From contig JAVTVY010025416.1 in the NCBI GenBank assembly GCA_036873755.1, positions 50,408-114,407 on the forward strand: a DNA stretch of 64,000 nucleotides, read 5' to 3'. The DNA is from Hanleya hanleyi. Its lineage: Eukaryota; Mollusca; Polyplacophora; Lepidopleurida; Hanleyidae. Positions 33,728 to 45,673 of the stretch are shown here, piece after piece. Numbering within the stretch: position 1 is the first letter of the stretch; the number at the start of each line of letters is the position of its first letter. A model generated the notes under the pieces. That model was not told where the DNA came from. It did not search any database and saw only the letters and a list, made by a program, of their open reading frames with translations. A program made the translations under genes and the position numbers.

Positions 33728-35518
33728 ACATGGCAGTGTGACTATGCGTCACAGGACCTACGAAGTAAGGTAGGCATTAGGACAGGCACTGAGCTCTTGG
33801 CAATCCCCCCCTCCCCCGCCCCAAGTTGAAATCCTGCCTATATTAAGATGGGCACATGCAGCCCAAGTCAGAATCACCAGAGATTTTCATCAAAAATCAC
33901 CAGAAATTTTCGATTAAAACAGTATTGAATATTTTGTTGAAGATTAAAAGTGATGGGATTGAATGAATAGTTTACCAGTTACTGTGCTGATGTGAATCTG
34001 TGACACACCAACACACTCTGTGGCAGTGATTCTGTGACACACCAACACACTCCGTGGCAGTGATTCTGTATCCCTTAATCAAGGAATCAAAATTTGAAAT
34101 GACAAGAAAATTTAGACATAATTACACATGTAATGTTTTTGTTTAAATTATATCCCAGTGTGATATATAGTCAATATTCAAGAAGTACAATCAAAGTTAC
34201 TTTATCTAGTTAAATTCTACCCAAAGAAAATAAATTAAGACCCTTTAAACATGCCGTCAATGCCAGATGTTGAGTTTTATACAGCTGTAGATCAGGGCTC
34301 TGGGTGCATATATCATGTTTCCATACCCTTGATGCACACAACAGCGGCAAAAACAAAGCCTCCTTGAACAATCTATCTTTATACAGGAAATTCTTAACCC
34401 AGAAATTACCATTCTCTCTCAAAAGAAAACAATTTACGCCAGGAAGGCCTTTTTTATTAAGCTAATTTTGTTAGGTAGGGGCCTACTTAGATTCAATAAT
34501 TGTCATGAAATTTCTTTGGTTATATCTTAATTGCAACTATGTTTGTTCCTCAAACCTGACATGCTTGAGCTATACATGTATAACACACTTTCATTTGAGA
34601 GTCCAGACAATCCACCATTCATGTGAACAAATTGTACTAAACATGGAATAATTAAATTCACACTACCCATTTCTACAGTATCAGTACTATGTTACTATCT
34701 GTAGCAGTTGAAACCCAGTAAAACTTAAACAATTAAAACCAGTAAAGAAATTTGTCTGTTGAATAACAGAAAATATGGTATGGAGATTTGAATGAGTAAA
34801 CTACTAAACAACTTACACGATACCAACAAAATGTCCCAACACAAGCTTAAATTCCTTGGGTGGCTTGCAGGACGGCTTTGTTTCACCCTCAGTAAATTTT
34901 ATCATTGTTGCTCACAGGCTAATCTGAAGGATGATACCAGATCTTTCTATGTTCTGCTGGGTTATTGCACCGGCTGACTTAATTGGTTGATGCAGGATAT
35001 TTCATCATCAGTGGCAATTTGACCTAAATTTGAAGCCTGCATGATTTGGTCTGTGATGAAATGTTTGGATGTGAAATAGGATACACGTTAAAGGCCACAG
35101 TTTACATATATCTATAACAATATACTGAATTGTGTGTCTTAAGAAGGGCAAGTTGCCTGGTAATAGCAGTGTAGATAAATGCACTAACAAATGATGGGAA
35201 ATTAGCATTTCCTATTTCATTATCCCATCACGTTTTGTACTGTGTTATATATACAGTGAAACATACAGCCAAGGTTTCCCAAGGGGCATGACAGTGCACT
35301 CGCTGAGCTATCAATAAATAATAAAAAAAATAATTATAAATCAAATTTTCATCAGAATTCGGTCAGCTCAGAACCTGCTGGTAACAATGCCCTAATGCAC
35401 GTTCATGCCAAAAATCAAGGTTCTAATGTCAATGGTTCTCCTTATTTTGCCGACGAAAGGACTCGGATGGACTGACTCATTACCGGACAATTTGCGATCT
35501 GTAGCCTACTTCGTAGGA
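33728..35518 (-). mobile_element. Helentron-like non-autonomous element E1
   Basis: On the minus strand it starts TCCTACGAAGTAGGCTAC and ends with an inverted match of that terminus (ACTTCGTAGGTCC), a stem-loop TGTGAC/GTCACA, then CACTGCCATGT. There is no target duplication. The empty site in unit 1 (GCTACATTATATAGCGG) matches the joined flanks. It contains two 31-bp repeats near 34000-34070 (GTGACACACCAACACACTC). It has no Rep/helicase or other coding capacity. Confidence 0.7.
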
Positions 35519-36076
35519 ATATAGCGGCAACGATATTTATCACCAAATTTCATGAAATTTAAATGAAAGTGAATATCAGTGTATCATGTCGAATAATTTT
35601 CTGCACCACTACATGTGACGTTGAATGAAATGGACACAGGTTGCGTCGTATGAAGCAAATACTTCCAGACCAATATACACTGCCAAATGTAAGTGATCGT
35701 TATCGAAAGATCGTACATGTCATTCGACAAATACATGTAGGTTTATTGTTTTTTTGTGGGAAATTTGAGCCGTACGTCGTCGGGCATTGCAGGTTAGTTT
35801 TTCTGGGTATTCTTGCATTTACCAGGTTTACCCCATGTTGAGACGTTTACTCCATCATGCGTCCACGATGCTCATCCATTAACATCAGATGAGTTATTTG
35901 TTTGAGCCGATCTGTCATCACAGCTCCCGAGCTAGCGTATCTAATTCCGCTTAAGCCGCTGGGAGCCGTGTGGATACTTCATAGTCTCCACATGAACAAC
36001 TGCAATAAAAACGCGGCTGAGATACTAAGGCTACGTCCGAGACTCCACCTTATTCTCGGGTCTGAGGGAAGCTTAC

Positions 36077-36277
36077 CTGTAAAGTCATATGGTTGCTTTT
36101 TAGTCGCCAGACGTCGTCAATTTTCCCCACCTCATGCATATCGCTCCAATTATTGCTTCTAATAAGTGTGTAGATTACTATGTCAAGGTTATAATCGTAA
36201 TTCTCGCTACCAGGACTTAACCTCTCCCTTTCTCTTCTACCGTCGCGAACCTTGGTAAACGGCTTCGTCCAATCCAT
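36077..36277 (-). CDS. Candidate first exon of the array gene (unit 4 side)
   Basis: Same 67-codon frame, ATG and CAG/GTAAGCTT donor as at 16493-16693, with the CRE-like TGACGTCG at 36281-36288 and TATAAAT at 36432-36438 upstream. Identity to unit 1 is too high to test selection. E1 now lies between this exon and C2/A. The strand call rests on the donor and the ATG; the overlapping plus-strand frame (35902-36162) is the alternative. Confidence 0.4.
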
Positions 36278-36837
36278 TGATGACGTCGCGTACTCTGTCA
36301 GCCAACCCAGTGATTCACTTCACTCTGTTCAAAGCAGCGGTCACAGGGGCCAGTCGATGACGTAAGACTGTCAGTGTACGTCTCAGCCAATCAGAAGCGC
36401 GTGCGTGACCAGGCCATTTCATATTCGGCGGTATAAATGAAAGTCAGCTCGTCTCATGAATATATACTGTTTTTGAACAGGTCATCCGCCATTAGCCTGT
36501 GCGCTTGACTGGTTGACTGAGGCTGGGGTAAGGTAGACCATGGTGCTCGCGATGATGAATTGGTGAACGTTTATTCTGTCTATAGCAAAAATCCACAATA
36601 TTATATTCCAAACGTATGGAATAACTAGGAATTGTCATTGTTCAAAATGACTGTGTAACAAAGACTGTGTAAATGAATATACATTTGGATAATCTGCTTA
36701 TATCCTCCCGTCAAACACGGTCTCTACCAGTGGCATATTGCGTCTAGTTGGCATATATTACACTTGGCATTTTAATGAAATCAAATGTTTCAGTCTTAGA
36801 CATATTACAGATAAACAGCCAGGGTAAAAATGTATAT

Positions 36838-38431
36838 TCCTACGAAGTAGGCTACAGATCGCAAATTGTCCGGTAATGAGTGAGTGAGTCAGTCCATCTG
36901 AATCCTTTCGTCGGCAAAATAAGGAGAACCGTCGACATTAGAACCTTGATTTTTGGCATGAACGTGCATTAGGGCATTGTTACCAGCAAGTTCTGATCTG
37001 AAATAATTCTGATTAAAATTAGATTTATAATTAACACTTCAGTATATTGTAATAGATACATACCATCCATGTGGCCTTTAACAGTATCATGTTCCTTTTA
37101 TGACCATGAAGCCTTATCAGTGGATTTAAAAGTCATTAAGGCTTGTCCTTGAGACAAACACAGAGAGAGGCTCTATCGAGCCTTGTGGTTTTTAACAGTG
37201 ATTTATATCCAAGCCCACTGAGATAAGGCTGGTTTCTACTCTGCTGCTTGTCACATCAAATTACAGTGGTCGGTGTCCTGTCAACTATCCTGGAACATTT
37301 CCTAGCTTAGACATTAAACTGCCCGCTAAACTTGCCATCAAATGTGATCAGGCTGGGAGTACAAGAATGTGCGGTGTATTTTCTGTGGACTGTGTAGGCT
37401 GTACAGTCTGAATGAAGACAGCCTAGCAGAATTAGTTAAAGCTAGGTGGTTTAACGTTTATCAATGAAGAAAATCACCGATCAACCGCCATAGAATATAA
37501 TGTGAAACAAGAAAACCGGAATAGTACATTCATCAGATTGCCGATGCCCAAAATGTGTTGTCTCATATATCTAGATAACAACGTGATGTAGAGATGCTAT
37601 TTATTCGTCTTTGTACCGGTTATACTCAGGAGAATGACATAGAATCATTATTATCTTGTGCATAGAAGGTGTTGGTCGTGAGTTGAATTACCGTAAACTA
37701 CATAAATGCTACCTTTCTACTATAGTGATATATATAAAAAATTGTCGTATTGTTGGGAAAATAATGTGATTCAAAAAGTTGTTTTGATCCTGTACAAGGG
37801 CACTGAAAACCATTAAAGAGATGTAAATGTATTTTCACACGTAAAGCTTGAAATCTGCTGAACCTATATTATTCAATCTGTTTCCTTTAATTAGAAAATT
37901 GTAAAATTAAATCGGCGAGTGTTATTTATTTTGGAATGAAGGCGCATTAGGAGACTGTTACCAACAAGTTCTGAGCTGACCTACTTTTGATGAAAATTTC
38001 TGGTCATTTTTGATGAAAATCACTGGCGATTCTGACTTGGGCAGTGCCCATCTTAATATATGCAGGATTTCAACTGGGTGTGGGGATTTCCAAGAGTTCA
38101 GTTCGCGTTCGAGTCCTAATGCCTACTGTACTTTTATTCAATCTGTTTCCTTTAATTAAAAAAATGTAAAATTAAATCGGCGATCGTTATTTATTTTGGA
38201 ATGAAGGCGCATTAGGAGACTTACCAACAAGTTCTGAGCTGACCTACTTTTGATGAAAATTTCTGGTGATTTTTGATGAAAATAACTGGCGATTCTGACT
38301 TGGGCGATGCCCATCTTAATATAGGCAGGATTTCAACTGCGGGTGGGGATTTCCAAGAGTTCAGTTCGCGTTCGAGTCCTAATGCCTACTGTACTTCGTA
38401 GGTCCTGTGACGTTAGTCACACTGCTCATGT
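36838..38431 (+). mobile_element. Helentron-like non-autonomous element E2
   Basis: Same terminal plan as E1, in plus orientation: TCCTACGAAGTAGGC start, GTGAGTGAGTCAGTCC microsatellite near the 5' end, inverted match ACTTCGTAGGTCC, stem-loop TGTGACGTTAGTCACA, CTGCTCATGT end. Flanks join to the empty site seen at 17260-17280 (GTATATCCATA). The 3' part contains a 265-bp tandem duplication (copies start at 37871 and 38136). Confidence 0.7.
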
Positions 38432-39281
38432 CCATACATTATGATTTCAATTTCTGTTTGGAGAGAAAACCCCGCTCAGTCGTATGAACACACATGTTTC
38501 TACTCGCCTATTGGCATATTCCTATGTGCGAAAATTTGGTCCTTGTAACTTTGTATAATGAGTACTATTTGAATACGAAGATATATTTTTGTCATTTAGA
38601 AAGTGATCGTATCACAGTATTTTCGTTATTTTGGGATTACACTATCTTAGAGTATGAATTGAAATGTGGATTGTTTCATGATCTTTGAAACCCCCGGTGA
38701 AGCTCGACTCCATGAAAAAAATACGGATTAATGCGGAAAGGTAAATGCCAATATGTGTAACTCGCATGAGTAATGTTCACAAAGGAATACTGCCCATGAA
38801 TGGCTCATTCCCATTTTAGTATTCCTGGTGGTTGTAGGTTGTATTCTGTTTCAATAGCAGACCTAATTACACAAAACAACTAACTGAAACAGGCCTTAGG
38901 GCATCTGTATCTGATTGACGCTGATTGGTGTTGACGAATACAGTCTCCCAGACAGACACTCCGATGAACGAAGTGACCCACAGACTGGTCTATCTGGCCT
39001 TTGATACAATTCCTTCAGATAAAGCCGACCGGGATATATTTGAAGCCATCGTATTTTTGTCTTGTTGTAAATGTAATTGTACGACATACAGCCGAGACAT
39101 TGAATAGATGTGAATGAACAAATTTAATCTACGTTTATCTTGTTTTGCTTTGAAATCGGAGAAAATACTCATACAGAAGTGAAAACTTGTTCTTGTATGT
39201 GTGAGTGGTCCATTGTGCGAAAATGGCCCTTGCTCTCACAAAATAAGTGGGAGCCTCGCTCGAAAGAAATGCGCTTGAGAA

Positions 39282-41455
39282 TTACTGACAACGACATTCA
39301 ACACACTTGGGATTGACAATATGTACACAGCGATGTCCCACTGATGTCATGTTCTGAATACAAACTAAGATCCCTCGAGCGATTTGAGCATTAAATAGAT
39401 ATGATATTAACTTGTTCAGATGATGGACGGCAAAATTTACCAAATAATTACCATTTCTTAATAAACCAAACAAAATTATATCAATATCGGGACTTTATAG
39501 TCTGCGCTACCTCACACTGAGCCACAGCTTTGACGATTCTACACAAATGTTATTCAATTTGCACTATTTGACAGTATCAAGTATTGTGGATTTTCAGCTG
39601 CCTTGTTGAAATTTATCATCCTTGAAATTCGCTCATTTAATAATGCCCTTTTTGATGGACTTTCTCTATATATCGGTCTTTTTTCATTAAGTTTCATTTA
39701 ATACTTTGAAAACCTTTTCACGCTGTTGAATTCTGCATCACAACTCATCGCCTTAAACCATCGCAAATCGTTCCCCCATCAGAATTTGAATTATAGATGG
39801 GCGAGACTAAAAGCTAATTTATGATATAACATTATTAGTATTTCAGTTAATACACAGCGCAGAAAATGTCTATGATTAGACTGGCATTTGTAGAGTTGTA
39901 AATTGCCAATAATATCCCTTTCGGGGAACGGCGTCCAATCTCACTAACACGCCATACGGATTTATCGTTGAATCATCAGCGATTGTCTGGATATTAATTT
40001 CACATATATCCCGCTCCTAAATCGATGAACTTTCCAGTTACAATTATAGCCAAAGCTTTAACCAATCTAGTCATTTTAATTAACCCTATCTGGCCTGGGC
40101 TTTTTGGGACCTGTTCAGGCCTGGGGGGGGGGGAGGTGGGGCGAAATGCCCCGCTATAAGTTTCTTACCCCTTGAGCTAGGGGGCTGAAACGTATCACAC
40201 TAAACCCTTGGGTCAAGCTCTACCAGAAAATGTAAGAAAATCCAAGATGGCCGCTTTCATGACAGTCACTTCATTTTCAAGAACAGCGTTTTTTGGTCGA
40301 TTTTTCGGTCAGATTTTCCGATTTTTTTTATTTTTGCAATTTCTCCGCAAAAACTGCATGAAAAATTAGTAAATATTAATGTGATGTGAAATAGAATAGT
40401 TTTTGCCCACTTTTCATCGCGGAAAAGCAGAAATTTTGAAGAAATATGACAAAAACATCACTTTTCTGGTACCCCACGTGGCCGCCATCTTGAATTTACC
40501 AATGATCCTCTGCTCGGGGGGTTATGCAAATAGGCTCAAAATGCCTCCAATATGATAAACTATAAAGTCACGGAGTTTCAGCTCTCCATTTTTTGTCGTT
40601 CCGGAGATAGCGCAGAAAGTTTGGTAGGGGGGGCCATAATGCCCCCCCCGGCCAGGTAGGGGTAAAACATGCGCTTATCTACATATTCACGTGTATTGTC
40701 TCATGTAGCATACAATTTTACACACTAAAGATAATGTAGTGACGCTTTTAGCGTGGACTAGTCACAACCTTCGTAGAAAACACTCTGTCATTGAAAACAT
40801 TATCAGAGATTTTTTACTTCACAGTGCTCACAGCCAGAGTAAGACGTATGTGAGTTGTTCAACGATCAAACGCTTTACACAGCTGTTTAACTGTATTCTA
40901 AAAACTATATATATAAGTGGGACAGCTCCTACTTAAATCATCACCAGCTCGACTCTTAGCCTGATGTTGGTGGCAAAGAAAGCTTTATTTTCTCTCAAAA
41001 CAGTGTGTAGTGACTTTCAGAGGTAAAGAAATATTGCAAAAACACAGATAAGATTTAATTGGGTGCATTCGAATGCGTCTCGATAAGTGAGCGTGGCATA
41101 TGCAAACAAAACCTGAATACTTACACTCTCTCTTAATGCCTTTCTTGCTGGTACACTAAGATACTGTTGTTTATTTTTCTTAGTGGGCAGCGTAGAACTT
41201 TAAGAGATAGTAAATACCTGCTTTCAAATCGACTGAAAGGAGTTCAGTATTATACTACTCACTGGAACGCCCAAATAAAAGAACGTACTCAGACTAGCGG
41301 ATGCAATCACCTCTGGGGTCGATAGATATCCGAGTGCATGGGTCTATTACATGAAATGTTAACCTTTCAGTTAAGCCCGAACGTAAACTGCTTTCAAGTA
41401 GTTTTCGCGCTCTCCTCAACTTCTGTTTCAGAGCAGTTACGCAATGGTGTGTCGA
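39282..41455 (-). pseudogene. Array gene family, copy 4
   Basis: The terminal exon (39473-39282) is open to the shared stop (S-V-G-H-R-C-V-H-I, V-E-C-R-C-Q). The middle exon (about 40060-39860) has the same TAG-TGA interruption as copy 1. Exon B (about 41450-41225) is near-identical to copy 1. The MITE at 40084-40662 is in the same position as in copy 1. Confidence 0.45.
40084..40662 (+). mobile_element. MITE, 579 bp, longest copy
   Basis: CCCTATCTGGCCTGGGC to GGCCAGGTAGGGG, with TAA at 40081-40083 and 40663-40665. It includes a G-run/GGCGAAATGCCCCGC segment that the unit 1 copy lacks. The shared position with unit 1 shows it inserted before units 1 and 4 separated. Confidence 0.85.
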
Positions 41456-41564
41456 CGTTCAATAAATAAATAAGAAAAAGCATATCACGAGTGTCCTGGT
41501 TATGCCGTGCCGGCACGACCGATACTTTCGCTTTTGTGTCCAACAAAGAGCCAGATCAGAATAT

Positions 41565-42115
41565 AGGGAGAGAGACAGAGAGAGAGAAAGAGAGAATTAA
41601 GGTTTTTTCGCGTTCACCAATATTTCAGCTATATAGCGACGATCAAATAAAATTCTAAGTATTCAAGTTAATAACTTAGTAATCCAACACATTAAAACAT
41701 ACACGCATTAAAACTTATACAACAAACCGATTTCTCTCAAATAACCTAAAATACTGTCTTCTTTCACCCGACTAAAAAAGATCTTCTAAAGTAGCTACTC
41801 GATAAAAAGAATACAATCTTGAAATTTATACAGTCGATAACAATATATTTCACTGTGAGATATTCGTTGCGTGGAATACACCTTGGGACTGGCTCTTCTT
41901 TTAGTAAATGTTCGCGAGTTAATCGTGCATGGCCGATTCTACATCGCCTGATCATGGCTTGAGCGAAACGTTTCTGGATGTTCAGATGAGTATGGCCTAC
42001 AGTTTTTTTGTACTCATGAAGTTTGTTATTATTCACAGCATCCCATAAAGACTGAAACAGTTTTCTCGCATAAGTACACATAGAGGCATCCACAAAAGAG
42101 AAACCTTTAGTAGCT
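41565..42115 (-). pseudogene. Non-LTR retrotransposon C-terminal ORF and 3' tail
   Basis: The minus-strand frame 42093-41764 contains Q-A-M-I-R-R-C-R-I-G-H-A-R-L-T, C-I-P-R and L-T-V-K-Y-I-V-I-D-C. This is the cysteine/histidine-rich end following the RNase H domain in Jockey/Ingi-like non-LTR elements. It is followed by UTR, the CAGCAATATTTCAGCTATAT tail and GA microsatellite. 5'-truncated. Confidence 0.75.
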
Positions 42116-42117
42116 CA

Positions 42118-42665
42118 CAATTACAAGCGTCTGGTCCGTCATTCATAATTCAGCCGTCGTCCATTAAAGAATATCCGCGTCCATAATCCAAAGACCTAGT
42201 TCGTGAGCCCTCCAGCTTTGGGCAGCATGTACCATACCATGTTTGTCTGGCACAGGAGGTTGATTAAAGTACCAAACAGATTGGGCTCTCTGAGGATCCA
42301 TTGTGATCAGTGTCTGTAGAGCCTAATTTTCAAAATTCAAAAAAAAATTGTAGTTTTGGTTAGGTTTTTGTTGGGGTGGGGGTTTTGTTAGGGTTATGTT
42401 TGTTTGGGTCATCGTCGCCGTGTGACCAATAAGGTTAGGTGTGACGTTAAACTTCAAACAACCAACCAACCATCCATTAGCACCTCATTCAGAAATACAA
42501 TCGTAGTATACATAAAGATAGGCTAGTTTCTTGCAACAGGGAGCAGTCAACAGTTTTCAATGATGCCGGCAAGACATCATGATGTTTCAAAAATATCAAA
42601 TCCATATCGCTGATCAGTATTCTTAATCCATATGATATCGTAGTGAAGTCGTCATCTAGAGAATA
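42118..42665 (-). mobile_element. PLE 3' region split by a SINE-like insert
   Basis: The PLE terminus (42118-42203) and UTR (42478-42665) are separated by about 275 bp ending GACGTTAAACTTCAAACAAC and (AACC)n, a tail form typical of mollusc SINE/LINE elements. The insert head has no clear tRNA boxes. Confidence 0.65.
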
Positions 42666-42889
42666 CATACTAGATACAGAAAATGGTGATATATTCAAGC
42701 TAATTTATTGAATGAACAGCCATCGTGAGGTTTGGAATTGATGTCAACTGTCTAGTGGAAAAGGTCTGTCGATTGTTTTGTACACGACGGTTGTATGCCG
42801 ATTGTCTCGTATACTTTCATTTTATCGGTAGCATAAACACCAATCCTATTAGGTAGAGCAATCGCATTTATAGAAACGTATTTCGCTGT

Positions 42890-43410
42890 ATCTGGCCTGG
42901 ACGATTTGGGGTGTTTACCTGCCTGTGAGGAGGCAGCTCCCGCCCCACTCCCCCGCCCAATACTTTCGTTATCTCTGTGTATAGGGAGCCGCAAGTTACC
43001 GCACTATACCAGTGTATCAGAAACTGTAAACAATCCAACATTGCATACCGATGACGTCACAGGGACGTCATTTTCCAGAACTTGGTGAGATATGTAAGGG
43101 GAGATGGGTGAAATTGACATTTTTCGGTCGATTTTTTTGTATTTTATAGAAATTTTCTTCACAAATACTGTATCATAAATTAGAAAGTAAACGAAACGTT
43201 AACAATTTGGAGAAAATAGACGAAAACATCACTTGTCTGGTAACCCAACATGGCCGCCATTTTGAATTTACAAATGAAGTTCTATTCAGGAGGGACGTAA
43301 ATAAACTTATAATGACCTCATTATGGTAGGCTACAAAGTCACATCTCTTCATTTGCTGCCGTTCCGGGGAACTAGACTAAATTTCACAAAGAGAGGGCGG
43401 TCATCCCAGA
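42890..43410 (+). mobile_element. Diverged MITE copy
   Basis: Left end TATCTGGCCTGG, internal AACATGGCCGCCATTTTGAA, right end near TCCCAGACAGAG. It lies inside the segment duplicated from 26040-27000. The ORF at 43748-43939 beyond it has no recognisable content. Confidence 0.65.
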
Positions 43411-44284
43411 CAGAGTTAAGAAACGTTTCCAGGAGTTTTCAATGCATCTCCGGTAGGCTTTGGATGTGATTGTTTAGTTGAGAATCATGCACATCTTACA
43501 CATACCTGGGCCCAAAAGCTCCATATCACAACGTTAAATTACCTGGTCGGGAAATTACATGCCTCCTACCGAACTTTTCTCCGGAACACAGATAGATTTT
43601 AAACTTGATAACTTTTCACAATGTCGTCCCTGAAGGGTCATCAGAAAGTGGGGTTATTGATGTCAATTATTTTTATTATCCCAAACTTTGTCACAGATAA
43701 TTAGACTGAAAATATAAAGCAAAATCGAAAAATAGATTTAAAAAAAGATGGTGGGAAAACAGATTGCTCATGGATTAAGTCGGGTCAATCAGGTTGAATC
43801 CGAAGCGCTTGTCCAAGACATAGTCGTGAATGTTCAGCTATCCAGCCCCATGGACGGGTTAATATATTTTGAAAAGTTGGTGCCCGCTCCACCACTCCCG
43901 AGGATGCAGACGACCGAAAATCACGCGGAGGCCTGCTAAAGTTAATCGGGATTGGACAACCATCTCGTACGATCAGATATGATGTCTAGTAATTAAGATG
44001 TAACGTTGACAAATCAGTATCGTGTGCCCTAGGACAAAGTGGTCATAAATCAAATGAATCAATATCTCACTGAATAAAGAGAACATTGCTATTTTAGATA
44101 TGCGCAGGATGTGTAGTAGATAATCGCATAGTGCTCAGGGAAAATTCGAACCCACGTTAACTATGACATATATCACTGTTCAAAAAATAGTTTAAAAGAC
44201 TATGTGAACTTAGGGAAAACGTCTACACTATGTTCACCAAGTCAGGTTACATACACGTGTAGTTATTAGGGGCTAGTCTTGCAA

Positions 44285-45090
44285 GCGTGCTTAAGTTTAC
44301 GATAAAAGTTCGATATTCACTGCAGAAGCAAAAGCTATATTGTCGGATTTGGAAGGCATTGGGTCCACTAAAAGGAAAAGAATATATCATATTCTCAGAT
44401 TCACTGTCATGCCTAAAGCGATTAAAAGTGGAACTTCGACTCATCCCACCATCTTCTAAATTCTACAATTATATGACTGTAGATTTGATCAACAGATTGA
44501 TATTGTCTTTTGTTGGTTGCCTAGTCACGTTGGAATCGAAGGTAATATTGAGGCTGATAAAATGGCTATGGCAGCCCTAGATAATGCGGTTGATCCTGCT
44601 GGAATCCCATATAGCGATTTCAGACCCTCTTTCTGTACTTATGTGAGAAAGCTGTTTCACTCTGTACGAGATGCTGATAACAAACTTCATGAGTTCAAAA
44701 AACCTGTAGGCTATACTCCTCTCTACAGCCAGAAACGTTTCCATCAAGCCATCATCAGGCGATGTAAAATCGACCATACGCGATTAACTCCCGAGGTATA
44801 TTCCATGCCACGAAGATCTCACAGTGAAACATATTCTTATCGACTGTATAGATTTCAAAATTGTAAGAAAGTCATTTTGTCGAAGATCATTTTAGTCGGA
44901 TGAAAGAAGACTGTATCTTAGGTTATTTGAGAGAAATCGGTGTGTTGCGTAAGTTTTAATGTGTGTATGTTTTATGTGTTCGATTACTACGTTATTAACT
45001 TGAATACTTAGAATTTTGTTTGATCGTCGCTATATAGCTGAAATATTGCTGAACGCGACGTTAAACCTTAATTCTCTCTCTCTCTCTCTT
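44285..45090 (+). pseudogene. Non-LTR retrotransposon: RNase H domain to 3' tail
   Basis: Frame 44287-44580 has an RNase H-like start (Y-I-I-F-S-D-S-L-S-C-L). After a shift, frame 44517-44903 has P-S-H-V-G-I-E-G-N-I-E-A-D-K-M-A (the RNase H signature W-x-P-S-H-x-G-I-x-G-N-E), then I-I-R-R-C-K-I. Further small indels break the end. The 3' UTR and tail (GAACGCGACGTTAAACCTTA, (CT)n) end at about 45090. The RT domain is absent. Confidence 0.8.
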
Positions 45091-45152
45091 AAGCTTGCGT
45101 TTGACGTCTCTATCATGGAGACATATACATTCAACATATGTCATCATGGAGG

Positions 45153-45186
45153 TTACGTCATGCGTAACTACGCACGTTTTATAAGA
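45153..45186. promoter_or_regulatory. CRE and TATA-like pair in unit 5
   Basis: TTACGTCA at 45153-45160 and TTTTATAAG at 45177-45185 (minus strand CTTATAAAA). They correspond to the CRE/TATA block of units 1 and 4 although the flanks have diverged. Confidence 0.3.
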
Positions 45187-45673
45187 CGGGCCCCAGTTTC
45201 ACGTCTGTTTTCCGATAGACTAAAATGTACAACAGATCGCAGCGAAGCTAAAACATGTACTACATAATATAAAGGTCTCGTCAGGGTCTCGAAGATTCCA
45301 AATAGAATGGAATAAGCATGAATGATATTCACCTATATTTCAAAACAAGACAGCGCATGTGTAGAGAATACATCCACACAGTTGGACAATCTGCCTATAT
45401 TCTCTCGTCGCATATGGTTTCTGTCATTAGCATATTGGGAAGACAAACAGCCGCTTACAGCTGGCGATATACTGACCTTGTCATTTTAATCAAAACAAAT
45501 GTTTCATTCTTGAACATATTACAGATATACAGCAATTACAGATATACGATTAATCTTTGAGCGCACATGCTTCCACTTCGTCTGTACATTATTTGAATGC
45601 ACGAACAGCTGCGAATGTATGAAAGCCTGTCACTACAGTCCGTTCTGTGAGTTATATGTACATACGGAGTACT

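Larger units (their letters stand above)
32653..41478 (-). repeat. Tandem unit 4
   Basis: Colinear with unit 1 at very high identity. It is interrupted by two rolling-circle-like elements (33728-35518 and 36838-38431) and a MITE (40084-40662). Removing these leaves about 4.86 kb, close to unit 1 without its inserts. Confidence 0.85.

Noticed and set aside
33985..34075. CRISPR-like or satellite repeats
   Set aside because: Only two 31-bp direct repeats inside a eukaryotic transposable element; no spacer-repeat structure.
33728..38431. Canonical Helitrons or TIR transposons with 4-bp target duplications
   Set aside because: The 3' ends are not CTRR. The apparent ATAT/ACAT duplications disappear once CATGT is recognised as the shared element end in all three copies.
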